Shown here piece after piece: positions 30,432 to 40,683 of a DNA stretch of 63,717 bases (its first letter is position 1; each line of letters starts with the position of its first letter). The translations under genes were made by a program, and so were the position numbers. The notes under the pieces were generated by a model, which worked only from the letters and a program-made list of their open reading frames with translations, was not told the DNA's origin and ran no database searches. The stretch comes from Pseudomonadota bacterium (GTDB lineage: Bacteria > Pseudomonadota > Gammaproteobacteria > Burkholderiales > Thiobacillaceae): positions 1 to 63,717 of the forward strand of contig JAJZPR010000010.1 of the NCBI GenBank assembly GCA_021847835.1, in the 5' to 3' direction.

Positions 30432-31085
30432 TTATTTGCAGGTTTCCACGCCGTGCTCGGTGCCGAGCAGCAGTACATCGGCGGGGCGGCGGGCGAACAG
30501 GCCGTTGGTCACCACGCCGGCGATCTGGTTGATCTCGCTTTCCAGCGCCACCGGATCGAGAATGTTCAGGCCATGCACGTCGAGGATGACGTTGCCGTTG
30601 TCGGTGGTGAAGCCCTCGCGCAGCCTGGGCTGGCCGCCCAGCCTGACCAGTTCGCGCGCGACGTAGCTGCGTGCCATGGGGATGACCTCGACCGGCAGCG
30701 GAAATTTGCCCAGCACGTCTACCAGCTTGGTCTGGTCGGCCACGCAGATGAAGTACCTGGCGCAGGCGGCGACGATCTTCTCGCGCGTCAGCGCGCCGCC
30801 GCCGCCCTTGATCATGTGGAAATTGCGCGTGATCTCGTCGGCGCCGTCGACATAGACCTCCATGCCGCCCACGCTGTTGAGGTCCAGCACCTCGATGCCG
30901 TGGCTTTTCAGTCGCTTGGCGGTGGCTTCCGAGCTCGCCACGGCGCCGTCGATGCGGCTCTTCACCTTGGCCAGTTCGTCGATGAAGTAGTTGGCGGTGG
31001 AGCCGGTGCCCACGCCGATGATGCCGCCCTTCACGTATTCGACGGCCGCACGCGCAACCGCCTGTTTCATTTCGTCCTGTGTCAT
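30432..31085 (-). CDS. rpiA: Ribose-5-phosphate isomerase A
   Basis: Interconverts ribose-5-phosphate and ribulose-5-phosphate in the pentose phosphate pathway. 217 residues with the family motifs [47 protein letters not shown] and [19 protein letters not shown] 31085 ([10 protein letters not shown]) is preferred over the upstream in-frame start. It is divergent from ilvA. Confidence 0.96.
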   Translation of the reverse strand: MTQDEMKQAVARAAVEYVKGGIIGVGTGSTANYFIDELAKVKSRIDGAVASSEATAKRLKSHGIEVLDLNSVGGMEVYVDGADEITRNFHMIKGGGGALTREKIVAACARYFICVADQTKLVDVLGKFPLPVEVIPMARSYVARELVRLGGQPRLREGFTTDNGNVILDVHGLNILDPVALESEINQIAGVVTNGLFARRPADVLLLGTEHGVETCK

Positions 31086-31171
31086 TTTCACTCGTCTCTT
31101 GGTCAAATTTTCCCGAAGATTAGCCGCAAAGCGCGTTTTTCACAAACGGGAATCCTGTTAATCTTGGCATC

Positions 31172-32692
<1,521 letters not shown>

Positions 32693-32711
32693 GCGGATGT
32701 CATTGCGTCAA

Positions 32712-32903
32712 TCATTCTTTTTTCGCTTCGAGGGTGTTCATCTTCAGGATGCTGTAGGCCGGGCAAAAGCGGAACAAGGCCGTGGCCAGCGGCAGTACGC
32801 CAATGAGCGCCCAAACGGGGCCGCCCAGCATCCACCAGATGATGAGCGCGCATCCCACGGCGATGCGAATGTAGCGGTCGGTATCCCCAATGTTTGCTGT
32901 CAT
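32712..32903 (-). CDS. Small DUF2892-like membrane protein
   Basis: A 63-residue protein with two hydrophobic segments (about 13-30 and 33-50). It resembles the DUF2892/YgaP transmembrane family in its ANIGDTDRYIRIAVGCALI start and its FRFCPAYSILKMNT end. A strong ribosome site (GGAGGG) lies 5 bases before ATG 32903. It is encoded alone on the minus strand between ilvA and slt. Members often sit beside rhodanese domains, but none is here and its role is unknown. Confidence 0.8.
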   Translation of the reverse strand: MTANIGDTDRYIRIAVGCALIIWWMLGGPVWALIGVLPLATALFRFCPAYSILKMNTLEAKKE

Positions 32904-32969
32904 GTTTCCCTCCATGTTTTGAAAAATAGGATTGTCCGGCGCTTGTTGCCTTTCGTTCGCCAGACTTGC

Positions 32970-34934
32970 GTGAGTATAGTCAAATTGCCGCTGCTGCTGT
33001 TCCTTTTGTCGGCGGCTGTGCCGGCAAAGGCGGACAGCGGAAGCGATTTCCTGGCTGCGCGCGAGGCCTGGGCCAGGGGCGACATGCGGCGATTCGAGCA
33101 GCAGGCCGCGAAAATGCCGGCCGACCATGTGCTGCGGCCATATGTCGCATACTGGAAAGTGGCGCGGCAGTTGTCGGAAGATGCCGGGGTCGCCGAGTTT
33201 CTTGCCGCCTACCCCGATACCTGGCTGGCGGAAAGGCTGCGCAGGGAATGGCTGAAGGATCTGGGCCGGCGCGAGATGTGGCCCGCCTATCTGGCCGAGT
33301 TTCCCAGGCTGTACAGGCCCGAAACCACGCACGTCTGCCTTGCGCGCCGCGCCGAACTGGCGCTGGGCGATCGCAAATCGCTGCACGAGGCGATCGGCCT
33401 GTGGTTTACCGGCAGGGACATGCCGTCCGCCTGTTCGTCGCTTTTCGCTTTGCTGTTGTCCCAAGGGCTGCTTACCGAAGAGGATGTCTGGAAACGCCTG
33501 CGGCTGGCCTTCGAGGCAGGCAATGTCGGCGTGGCCAAATCGCTGCTGGAGGAAATTCCGCAAGCAAGGCGTCCCGCTACTGCATGGCTGGAACAGGCCT
33601 ACCAGGAGCCGAAGAAGTATTTGTCTGATGCAACGGCCAGCTGGAGCAGCCGCGCCTGGCGCGAAGTCGGCTTCTTCGCGCTGTCCCGGCTGGCAAGGAC
33701 GGATTCGGTCGTGGCGGCGCGGGCGCTGGAGCCGCAGTTGCAATCGCTGTCCGAAGAGGATCAGCGGTATGCGTGGGGGCTGTTGGCATTGCAGGCGGCC
33801 CGGAGCCATGAGCCGCAGGCCCTGCCGTGGTTCGAGAAAGCCGGCGGCATCGGGCTTTCCCGGGCGCAGCGCGAATGGTGGGCCAGGGCCGCGCTGCGAG
33901 GCGGCGACTGGCGTGCAGTGCTGTGGGCGATCAGCGGCATGAACGAGGAGGATCGCAGCCAGCCGGTCTGGCAGTACTGGCAGGCCAGGGCGCTGAAGGC
34001 GCTGGGGCAGGGCCCGGCGGCCAACCGGATTTTTGCTCCGCTGTCGCGCGAGCATCATTACTACGGATTGCTGGCCGGCGAGGAACTGGGCGCAGTGATG
34101 GGCGCGCAAACCGTCAACATCAAGGTTTCCGGCAAGGAAATCGACGCGGTCGCGCGCGATGCCGGCATCGCGCGGGCGCTGGCGCTGTATGAACTGGAAC
34201 TGCGCATCGACGCGACCAATGAATGGATCTGGGCGGTGCGCAACTTTGACGACCGCCGGCTTCTGGCAGCTGCGGAACTGGCAAGGCGCAGAGGCTGGCA
34301 CGATCGCGCCATCAACACGGCGGAGCAGACCCGCGAGCTGCATGATTTCGAATTGCGCTTCATTGCACCCTATCGCGAGCTTGCCTCGAAGGAGGCCAGG
34401 GAGAACAGGCTGGACGAAGCCTGGGTGTATGGCCTCATGCGCCAGGAAAGCCGCTTCGTCAATGTCGCAAGATCCGGCGTCGGCGCGGCAGGCCTGATGC
34501 AGATCATGCCCGCGACCGGGCGCTGGATCGCGCAGCGCCTGGGCGTCAAGGGCTTCAGCGCCAACAGTCTCAGCGAACCGGAAACCAACATCAGGTTCGG
34601 CACCTGGTACCTGCGCCACGTTCAGGAAAGCCTCGACGGCCATCCGGTGCTGGCGACCGCTGCCTACAATGCCGGGCCGCGGCGCGCCCAGCGCTGGCGC
34701 GACAGCAGGCCCATGGAGGGCGCGATCTATGTCGAGAGCATCCCCTTCAGCGAAACCCGCGACTACGTGAAAAAAGTCATGAGCAACGCCATGTATTATG
34801 CGCTACGCTTCGGCCAGCCCTCGGTTTTGCTGACGGATCGCCTCGGCACGATACCCGCACGCCCTCTGCCCGCCATGCCAGGGGACGAAAACGACAAGCA
34901 GCCCGCTATGGAGTCGGGCGAAGGCGAAAGTTAA
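32970..34934 (+). CDS. slt: Soluble lytic murein transglycosylase (Slt70-like)
   Basis: Periplasmic enzyme cleaving glycan strands of peptidoglycan with 1,6-anhydro products. GTG 32970 gives a good signal peptide (IVKLPLLLFLLSAAVPAKA-D) and 654 residues; the frame is open further upstream but antisense to the DUF2892 gene. The U- and L-shaped helical superhelix occupies most of the protein. The C-terminal lysozyme-like domain carries the catalytic Glu in YGLMRQESRFVNVA and GAAGLMQIMPATGRWIAQRL. Confidence 0.92.
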   Translation: MSIVKLPLLLFLLSAAVPAKADSGSDFLAAREAWARGDMRRFEQQAAKMPADHVLRPYVAYWKVARQLSEDAGVAEFLAAYPDTWLAERLRREWLKDLGRREMWPAYLAEFPRLYRPETTHVCLARRAELALGDRKSLHEAIGLWFTGRDMPSACSSLFALLLSQGLLTEEDVWKRLRLAFEAGNVGVAKSLLEEIPQARRPATAWLEQAYQEPKKYLSDATASWSSRAWREVGFFALSRLARTDSVVAARALEPQLQSLSEEDQRYAWGLLALQAARSHEPQALPWFEKAGGIGLSRAQREWWARAALRGGDWRAVLWAISGMNEEDRSQPVWQYWQARALKALGQGPAANRIFAPLSREHHYYGLLAGEELGAVMGAQTVNIKVSGKEIDAVARDAGIARALALYELELRIDATNEWIWAVRNFDDRRLLAAAELARRRGWHDRAINTAEQTRELHDFELRFIAPYRELASKEARENRLDEAWVYGLMRQESRFVNVARSGVGAAGLMQIMPATGRWIAQRLGVKGFSANSLSEPETNIRFGTWYLRHVQESLDGHPVLATAAYNAGPRRAQRWRDSRPMEGAIYVESIPFSETRDYVKKVMSNAMYYALRFGQPSVLLTDRLGTIPARPLPAMPGDENDKQPAMESGEGES

Positions 34935-34973
34935 AATCGCCAGCATCCTTCGAACAGGAATAGGCCAACGAAC

Positions 34974-36008
34974 ATGAGCTTCAATAAAATTTGCGTGCTG
35001 GGCGGGTCGGGCTTCGTCGGCACCGCCCTGGTTTCCGAACTGGCGGCGCGCGGCAGGCAGGTCAAGGTACTCACCCGCAGGCGCGAACATGCCAAGGGCC
35101 TGATCCTGTTGCCGACGGTGGAAGTCGTGCAGGCAGATGTCCATGACGAACGCGTGCTGGCACGCGAATTCCGCGGCTGCGACGCCGTCATCAACCTGGT
35201 CGGCGTCCTGCACGAAAGCAGGAAAGGGCGGGTGGACAAGCCGCAGGCCAGGCGCGGGGATTTCCACGAAAACCACGTCGAACTGCCGCGCAAGGCCATC
35301 GGCGCCTGCGCCGAGGCAGGCATTGCGCGTTTTCTGCACATGAGCGCGCTCGGCGCCGATCCGACTTCGCGCTCCGCCTACCAGCGCTCCAAGGGCGTGG
35401 GCGAGGCACTGGTGCGCGAGGCCGGCTGGGAGCCGGTGGCCGACCCCGGCACGCTGGGCGGCGCCAAGCTGACGGCGCGGCGCGGCATGCAGATCACGAT
35501 TTTCCGGCCCTCGGTCATCTTCGGGCCGGGCGACAGCTTCCTGAACCTGTTCGGCCGCTTGCTCAAGCTGCTGCCGGTGGTTCCGCTCGCCTGTCCGCAT
35601 GCACGCTTCCAGCCCGTGTACGTGGGCGATGTCGCCAAGGCCTTCGCCGACAGCCTTGACGACCCTGCTGCCTTCGGCCAGACCTATGACCTGTGCGGCC
35701 CCGACCAATACACCCTGCTCGAACTGATGCAGTTCCTGCAAGGGACGCTGAAAGGCGGCGGCAGGCTGATTCCGCTGTCCGAGCGGCTGTCCTATTTCAA
35801 TGCCTGGTTGCTGGAACTCAAGCCGGGCGCGAAGCTGATGACGCGCGACAACTACTATGCCATGCAGACCCCCAATGTCTGCACCGGCGCAAATTCCTTC
35901 CCGCCCGGCTGGCAGCCGCAGGCACTGGAAGCATTGGCGCCGGCCTGGCTCACCGATGCGCAGGCGCGCGGGCATTACGACGCATATCGCAATCAGGCCC
36001 ATCGATAA
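34974..36008 (+). CDS. NAD(P)-binding protein, complex I NDUFA9-like epimerase family
   Basis: Atypical short-chain dehydrogenase of 344 residues. The Rossmann motif GGSGFVGTALVSELAARG opens the protein. A HMSALGA segment and a YQRSKGVGEALV stand in for the YxxxK region. It belongs to the group related to the mitochondrial complex I subunit NDUFA9, often encoded near cca or slt in betaproteobacteria. The substrate is not known. It begins 39 bases after slt. Confidence 0.85.
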   Translation: MSFNKICVLGGSGFVGTALVSELAARGRQVKVLTRRREHAKGLILLPTVEVVQADVHDERVLAREFRGCDAVINLVGVLHESRKGRVDKPQARRGDFHENHVELPRKAIGACAEAGIARFLHMSALGADPTSRSAYQRSKGVGEALVREAGWEPVADPGTLGGAKLTARRGMQITIFRPSVIFGPGDSFLNLFGRLLKLLPVVPLACPHARFQPVYVGDVAKAFADSLDDPAAFGQTYDLCGPDQYTLLELMQFLQGTLKGGGRLIPLSERLSYFNAWLLELKPGAKLMTRDNYYAMQTPNVCTGANSFPPGWQPQALEALAPAWLTDAQARGHYDAYRNQAHR

Positions 36009-36020
36009 ACGGGAAGTGCC

Positions 36021-37238
36021 GTGCAGACTTACGTGGTGGGCGGCGCAGTCAGGGATCAACTGCTCGGCCTGCCGGTTGCCGACCGCGACTACGTCGTGGT
36101 CGGCGCCACGCCGGAGGAAATGAGCGCGCGGGGCTTCATCCCGGTCGGCCGGGATTTCCCGGTCTTCCTGCATCCCCAAACCCATGAGGAATACGCGCTG
36201 GCGCGCACCGAGCGCAAGTCCGGCCGCGGCTACAAGGGCTTCACCGTCTATGCCGCCGCCGACGTCACGTTGGAGGAGGACCTGCGCCGGCGCGACCTCA
36301 CCATCAATGCCATGGCGCTCGACGCGGACGGCCGCCTCATCGATCCGTATGGCGGGCAGGCCGACCTGAAGGCGAAACTCTTCCGCCATGTGAGCGAAGC
36401 CTTCGCCGAAGACCCCGTCCGCATTCTCAGGGTGGCGCGCTTTGCCGCCCGTTTCGCCGACTTTTCCGTCGCGCCGGAAACCCTGGTCCTGATGAAGAGA
36501 ATCGTCAATGCCGGCGAGGTCGATGCACTGGTGCCCGAGCGCGTATGGCAGGAACTGTCGCGCGGCCTCATGGAAAGACAGCCCTCGCGCATGTTTCTGG
36601 TGCTGCGCGAATGCGGCGCGCTGGCGAAGCTGCTGCCGGAACTCGACCGCCTGTTCGGCGTGCCGCAGCCGCCGGAACACCATCCCGAGATCGACACCGG
36701 CGTGCACGTCATGCGGGTGGTGGACTGGGCCGCGCGCCAAGGTTTCAGCCTGGCGGTGCGCTTTGCCGCACTCACCCACGACCTTGGCAAGGGCACGACG
36801 CCGCCCGAATTGTGGCCCCGGCACATCGGGCACGAGGCGGAAAGCGTGGAACTGGTGCGTACGATGGGCGAACGCCTGCGCGTGCCCGCCGACTGCCGCG
36901 ATCTGGCCATTGCTGTCGCGCGCGAGCATGGCCTCGTGCACCGCGCCGCGGAATTGCGGCCCGGCACGCTGGTGCAATTGCTGGAGCGGATCGACGCCTT
37001 CCGCCGCCCCGGGCGTTTCGAAGAATTCCTGCAGGCCTGCGAGTGCGACTTCCGTGGCCGCCCGGGCTACGAGACGCGGCCGTTTCCAGCGCCGGATCAT
37101 CTGAAGCGGGCACTGCAGGCCGCGCAAAGCGTCGATGCCGGGGCGGTGGCGAAGCGGGTGGAGCAGGCGCGGATCCGTGAAGCGGTTTTCCAGGCGCGTG
37201 CGGAAGCTGTCGCCGAATGGCTGAATAGCAAGGCTTAG
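36021..37238 (+). CDS. cca: Multifunctional CCA-adding tRNA nucleotidyltransferase
   Basis: Adds or repairs the 3' CCA of tRNAs. 405 residues. The nucleotidyltransferase head has [20 protein letters not shown] and the [12 protein letters not shown] metal site. The C-terminal HD domain (about 225-330) has its histidine and HD pair in [15 protein letters not shown] and ALTHDLGKG, as in enzymes with added phosphodiesterase or phosphatase activity. It starts at GTG 36021, with good initiation context. Its stop overlaps the convergent aminopeptidase gene by four bases. Confidence 0.95.
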   Translation: MQTYVVGGAVRDQLLGLPVADRDYVVVGATPEEMSARGFIPVGRDFPVFLHPQTHEEYALARTERKSGRGYKGFTVYAAADVTLEEDLRRRDLTINAMALDADGRLIDPYGGQADLKAKLFRHVSEAFAEDPVRILRVARFAARFADFSVAPETLVLMKRIVNAGEVDALVPERVWQELSRGLMERQPSRMFLVLRECGALAKLLPELDRLFGVPQPPEHHPEIDTGVHVMRVVDWAARQGFSLAVRFAALTHDLGKGTTPPELWPRHIGHEAESVELVRTMGERLRVPADCRDLAIAVAREHGLVHRAAELRPGTLVQLLERIDAFRRPGRFEEFLQACECDFRGRPGYETRPFPAPDHLKRALQAAQSVDAGAVAKRVEQARIREAVFQARAEAVAEWLNSKA

Positions 37239-38257
37239 GCGGATACCCGGGCGGACCGCTCCAGCTGCTTCGCCCTGGATCGGACGGCGGCGTAAAAGGC
37301 GGCGAAATCTCCGCCATGCCCGCGAAACAATTCGCGGAACATCGCAACGTCGTCGAAATAGGTCGCCACTGCCGTGAGCCTTGCATTGTTGAGGCCGTCG
37401 AACCAGAGATCGTGGCTTTCCCAGGCCGGCTCTGCCGCCTTGCGCTGATGCTGACGCTCGCGCATGGCTGCGAAGATATTTTCCTTGCCCTGGCGTTTTT
37501 CCGCGGGATGCTTGCCCGAAGCATAGAGTGCGGCCAATTCCGCGCGTGCCGCTTGCACTTCGGCAAAGAAGACATCGGCGCGTTTCAGCGCATCGCGGTA
37601 GCGCGCAAGCCCGGCTGCATCGTTGCGCTTTTCCAGCCAGCGCAGCGTGCCCTCGATTTCCACCGCGCGCGCGAAGGACTCGTTGAAGGTGGCGTTGTTC
37701 TTGACGTACACGACCTGGTGCGCGAGCTCGTGGAAAATCACCCCCGCCAGCCTTTCCTCGGGCAGGCGCAGCATGGCCGGGGTGACCGGGTCATCGAAGA
37801 AGCCCAGGGTGGAGTAGGCGGCGACGCCGCCAACCATGACGTCGTCGCCGGCGTCGGCGAAGGGGGCGGCGTATTTCTCCGCCAGCCGCTTCGAATAATA
37901 GCCGCGGTAGGGCACGCAGCCCGCTACCGGGAAACAGGACTGGCGCGGCCGCAGGTCGAATTCCGGCGTGACCCACACGTTCCATACCGGATAGTCGCGA
38001 TCGAGCGGCGCATAGCTGCGATAGGAGCCGTTGTCCGGCAGGCCCAGTTCGCGGCTGGCGAATTCGCGCATGGCTGCGACACGCTGCAAATGGGTTTTGA
38101 GTTCGCTTGCAGTGCCCGTGTCGGATACGACGACTGCAAGCGGCTGGCGCCTGGACATCAGATCCAGATGACCGAGCGAGACGTGCATGGGATAGCAGCC
38201 ATACAGCAGCATCGTGCAGGCGGTGGCAATGAGGCTGGCGGTTGGTCTTGGAAGCAT
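37235..38257 (-). CDS. Predicted zinc aminopeptidase, probable lipoprotein
   Basis: A 340-residue exported protein. The N-terminus [21 protein letters not shown] looks like a lipoprotein signal with the anchored cysteine at about 21. The metalloprotease motif is [20 protein letters not shown]: HExxH with a downstream Glu as third ligand. It matches the uncharacterised 'predicted aminopeptidase' group (COG4324-like). No activity is established. ATG 38257 is selected because it places the signal at the start; the frame runs upstream without plausible coding. Confidence 0.8.
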   Translation of the reverse strand: MLPRPTASLIATACTMLLYGCYPMHVSLGHLDLMSRRQPLAVVVSDTGTASELKTHLQRVAAMREFASRELGLPDNGSYRSYAPLDRDYPVWNVWVTPEFDLRPRQSCFPVAGCVPYRGYYSKRLAEKYAAPFADAGDDVMVGGVAAYSTLGFFDDPVTPAMLRLPEERLAGVIFHELAHQVVYVKNNATFNESFARAVEIEGTLRWLEKRNDAAGLARYRDALKRADVFFAEVQAARAELAALYASGKHPAEKRQGKENIFAAMRERQHQRKAAEPAWESHDLWFDGLNNARLTAVATYFDDVAMFRELFRGHGGDFAAFYAAVRSRAKQLERSARVSA

Positions 38258-38366
38258 ATGCGGCTGGCCGAGGCAGGGGACGCGCCATAACAGGCCGGAC
38301 AACGGCCGCGGCATGCCTGGGCGGATGCCGCAAAGTTTACGACATCGGTCCTCGATGGCGGAATGG

Positions 38367-38537
38367 CTAACCGCGCAGGCCGCAAACCACAGTATAGGAT
38401 TTTGCCGGTTCAGGTGGGGGGCCGCCGGCAAGGCCGGCCGACAGCAAGACAAGAATCATCAGTCCGGTGGCCAGGCCAGCGGCGGGGTGTTGCCACCCTG
38501 CCGCCGGCGTTCCGAAAAAAGTGGCCAGGCCGGGCAT
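38367..38537 (-). CDS. Possible 56-residue one-TM protein
   Basis: An uninterrupted short frame on the minus strand with one clear hydrophobic segment (GLATGLMILVLLSAGLAGG, about 21-39), then a proline-rich stretch and a short tail. It begins 10 bases after the stop of the His-rich gene, so it could be translated from the same message. The ribosome site is weak and I recognise no family. The rest of this 290-base gap (38258-38547) shows nothing else I can name. Confidence 0.3.
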   Translation of the reverse strand: MPGLATFFGTPAAGWQHPAAGLATGLMILVLLSAGLAGGPPPEPAKSYTVVCGLRG

Positions 38538-38547
38538 GGCGGGTCAC

Positions 38548-38880
38548 TCAATCGTCCCAGTCATGGCCGCGCCCATGATGGCGCTTGCCATGACCGTGAG
38601 GGCCCTTGTAGTAGTGTTTTTGATGCTTGTGATGATGGACATAATGGCCGGGCGGACGCTGCACCCAGATCACCTCACCGGGGTGATGGTGGCTGTGGGT
38701 CCAGTAATGCTGTCCGCCCACCTCATACATGACGCGGAAACCGTCGTGATGGCGGCTGCCGAACGAGATGGAAACGCTCGGCTCGACCGTGACGACGCGG
38801 CCATAAACATAGTCATCGTCTGCCATCGCGCCGGCGGAGGCCGCCAGCAGCGCGGCTGCAATCAGGGTTTTTCGCAACAT
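38548..38880 (-). CDS. Small exported histidine-rich protein
   Basis: 110 residues with a clean signal peptide (MLRKTLIAAALLAASAGAMA-D). The mature part starts with a beta-rich section (YVYGRVVTVEPSVSISFG) and ends in a His/Gly/Lys tail with more than 15 histidines. The tail suggests metal or acid-dependent binding, but that is inference. A strong AAGGAG site precedes ATG 38880. It follows the glycine-zipper gene by 28 bases and is probably in the same operon. Confidence 0.78.
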   Translation of the reverse strand: MLRKTLIAAALLAASAGAMADDDYVYGRVVTVEPSVSISFGSRHHDGFRVMYEVGGQHYWTHSHHHPGEVIWVQRPPGHYVHHHKHQKHYYKGPHGHGKRHHGRGHDWDD

Positions 38881-38908
38881 GATGTGCTCCTTATCTACGT
38901 AAGGTGGG

Positions 38909-39490
38909 TCAGTCTTCATACCAGGCGCTGCTGCGGCTTTCGTGCCAGCCGCCCGCACGCTGGTCGCCGGCGAGCGAAACGCTGACGTTGACGCTTACCC
39001 ACTTGCCGGGGTCGTAGGGCAGGCGGGTGGTGAAATTCCTGCCGCCATAGCGGTAGGTCACGTCGTAGCCCACGGCCTTCTGGCGGTAGCTGTCCACCAT
39101 GCGGCATCTTTCCACCGGCTCGGTATGGGTGGTGGTGTAGCCGCCGCTGCGGCCGTTCCAGCGGTCGCCGATCACCGCGCCGGTGGCGGCGCCCGCCGCC
39201 GCGGCTGCGACGCGGCCGTCGCCCTTGCCGACCTGCGAGCCGACCACGCCGCCGATCACCGCGCCGACGATGGCGCCGCCGGTGTTGTTGCCGCGGCTGT
39301 GCTCCTCGTAGCTGCGGTATTCGGTGTGGCACTCGCGGCGCGGCTCGTTGACGCGCTCGTAAACCGGCGTCGAGGAGACGACACGGGCGCGGTCCCTGAA
39401 TCCTTCATCATGCCCCGCCAGCGCCAGGCCGGAAGACAGGGCGAATATCGCGGCAAGCCCGGCAGCAAGAGGTTTGGCAGTGGTTTTCAT
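38909..39490 (-). CDS. Exported glycine-zipper (2TM/17-kDa-antigen-like) protein
   Basis: 193 residues with a signal peptide ending ALA-G (about 25). A glycine-zipper block follows (GGAIVGAVIGGVVGSQVGKG and AGAATGAVIGDRW, about 70-110) of the type found in the Rickettsia 17-kDa antigen family. The C-terminal domain includes RCRMVDSYRQKAVGYDVTYR. Such proteins are often envelope-stress or outer-membrane associated. It lies in a cluster of three small exported proteins divergent from ompR. AAGGAG ribosome site at good spacing. Confidence 0.85.
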   Translation of the reverse strand: MKTTAKPLAAGLAAIFALSSGLALAGHDEGFRDRARVVSSTPVYERVNEPRRECHTEYRSYEEHSRGNNTGGAIVGAVIGGVVGSQVGKGDGRVAAAAAGAATGAVIGDRWNGRSGGYTTTHTEPVERCRMVDSYRQKAVGYDVTYRYGGRNFTTRLPYDPGKWVSVNVSVSLAGDQRAGGWHESRSSAWYED

Positions 39491-39529
39491 GGTTACACTC
39501 CTTCTTTTGATCTAAGGTTTCCGCGGAAC

Positions 39530-39820
39530 TTAGCGACGTCCGCGGTCGTCGAAATGGGGCCGTCCGGAGCGGCGTTCATAGCCGTAGCCGTAGCCGGGCT
39601 CATGATCCTCGTTCCCGGCTTCGCGGCCGCTTTTCTTGCCGGACTGTTTTTGGTCCTTGCGCGCTTCGCGCTCGTCACGCCTGTCCTGACGGTCGTGGCC
39701 GCGGTCTTCGCGGACCACCGGCCAGTCTCCGCCGCGAAAAAAAGGATCGGCGGACACGGGGCCGGAAACCGTCAGCACGGTCATGGCGGTCATCAACAGG
39801 GCGGCAAAACGGGTGTTCAT
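39530..39820 (-). CDS. Small exported highly charged protein
   Basis: 96 residues. A signal peptide ends at VSA-D (about 25), followed by a hydrophilic Arg/Asp/Lys-rich chain (REDRGHDRQDRRDEREARKD) and a tyrosine/glycine tail. It is almost certainly unstructured in the periplasm. An AAAGGAG ribosome site precedes ATG 39820. It is the first gene of the divergent three-gene cluster next to ompR. I recognise no family. Confidence 0.75.
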   Translation of the reverse strand: MNTRFAALLMTAMTVLTVSGPVSADPFFRGGDWPVVREDRGHDRQDRRDEREARKDQKQSGKKSGREAGNEDHEPGYGYGYERRSGRPHFDDRGRR

Positions 39821-39910
39821 GTGTTTCTCCTTTCAGGAAGACGTTTTCGCCTTCCACGCTTCGCAGTATGGGTGGGAGTCGTAACCAGGCGGTTTCCCGC
39901 AGGCATGATT

Positions 39911-39927
39911 TTGTAACAAGTTGTAAC
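39911..39927 (+). promoter_or_regulatory. Tandem TTGTAAC repeats, possible OmpR-type binding site
   Basis: Two perfect TTGTAAC heptamers start exactly 10 bases apart (39911 and 39921), 31 bases before the ompR ATG. OmpR-family dimers bind tandem half-sites with about 10-base spacing, and each repeat contains a GxxxC. The site may serve autoregulation of ompR-envZ and/or control of the divergent small-protein genes. Confidence 0.45.
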
Positions 39928-39957
39928 GCCGCTGCGGCGCGCTGTTATATTTTCGCC

Positions 39958-40674
39958 ATGAGCGAAAACAAGCCCCTCATTTACGTGGTGGATGACGACC
40001 CTGGCATCCGCGATCTGCTGTCCGAATACCTGGCCGGCCAGGGTTTCGATGTGGCCTGCGCCGAAGGCGGCGCGGCATTGGACGCCCTGCTGGAAAAAGC
40101 CATGCCGGACCTGCTCGTGCTGGATCTGATGATGCCCGGCGAAGACGGCCTGTCCATTGCGCGCAGGCTGAAGGGCCGGGCCGGGGCGCCGCCCGTCATC
40201 ATGCTGTCGGCCAAGGGCGAGGACATCGACCGCATCGTCGGCCTGGAGGTCGGCGCCGACGATTATCTGGCCAAGCCCTTCAATCCCAGGGAACTGCTCG
40301 CGCGCATCCGCGCCGTGATGCGGCGCGGAACACCGGCCGCCGCGGCCGCTGCCGAACCGGCGAGAGCGGTCGAATTCGGGCCGTTCACGCTCAATCTCGA
40401 TGCGCGTTCGCTGAGCCGCGGGGATGAGGAAATCGAACTGACCGGCGGAGAGTTCAGCCTGCTGGAAATCCTTGTCACTCATCCCAACCGCGCGTTGTCG
40501 CGCGACTGGCTGATGGACCAGCTGCGCGGCTTCGAGCGCGACCCCTTCGACCGCAGCATCGACGTGCGCGTGAACCGCCTGCGCAAGAAGATCGAGGACG
40601 ACCCGGCCAATCCGCGTTACATCAAGACGGTGTGGGGGCAGGGCTACCTGTTTGCGCCGCAGGGCAAAACCTGA
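39958..40674 (+). CDS. ompR: OmpR-family response regulator
   Basis: 238-residue regulator. Receiver domain (about 6-120) with the phosphorylatable Asp in LLVLDLMMPGEDGLSIARRL and the GADDYLAKPFNPRELLARI end, both close to E. coli OmpR. The winged-helix DNA-binding domain (about 135-235) ends RYIKTVWGQGYLF. It is followed 9 bases later by an EnvZ-like kinase. ATG 39958 is used; the upstream frame has no support. Confidence 0.92.
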   Translation: MSENKPLIYVVDDDPGIRDLLSEYLAGQGFDVACAEGGAALDALLEKAMPDLLVLDLMMPGEDGLSIARRLKGRAGAPPVIMLSAKGEDIDRIVGLEVGADDYLAKPFNPRELLARIRAVMRRGTPAAAAAAEPARAVEFGPFTLNLDARSLSRGDEEIELTGGEFSLLEILVTHPNRALSRDWLMDQLRGFERDPFDRSIDVRVNRLRKKIEDDPANPRYIKTVWGQGYLFAPQGKT

Positions 40675-40683
40675 GCGGCGCCG

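Noticed and set aside
38350..38420. tRNA-like fragments (GGCGGAATGGCTAACC, CCGGTTCAGG)
   Set aside because: No acceptor stem pairs and the anticodon arm cannot be formed.
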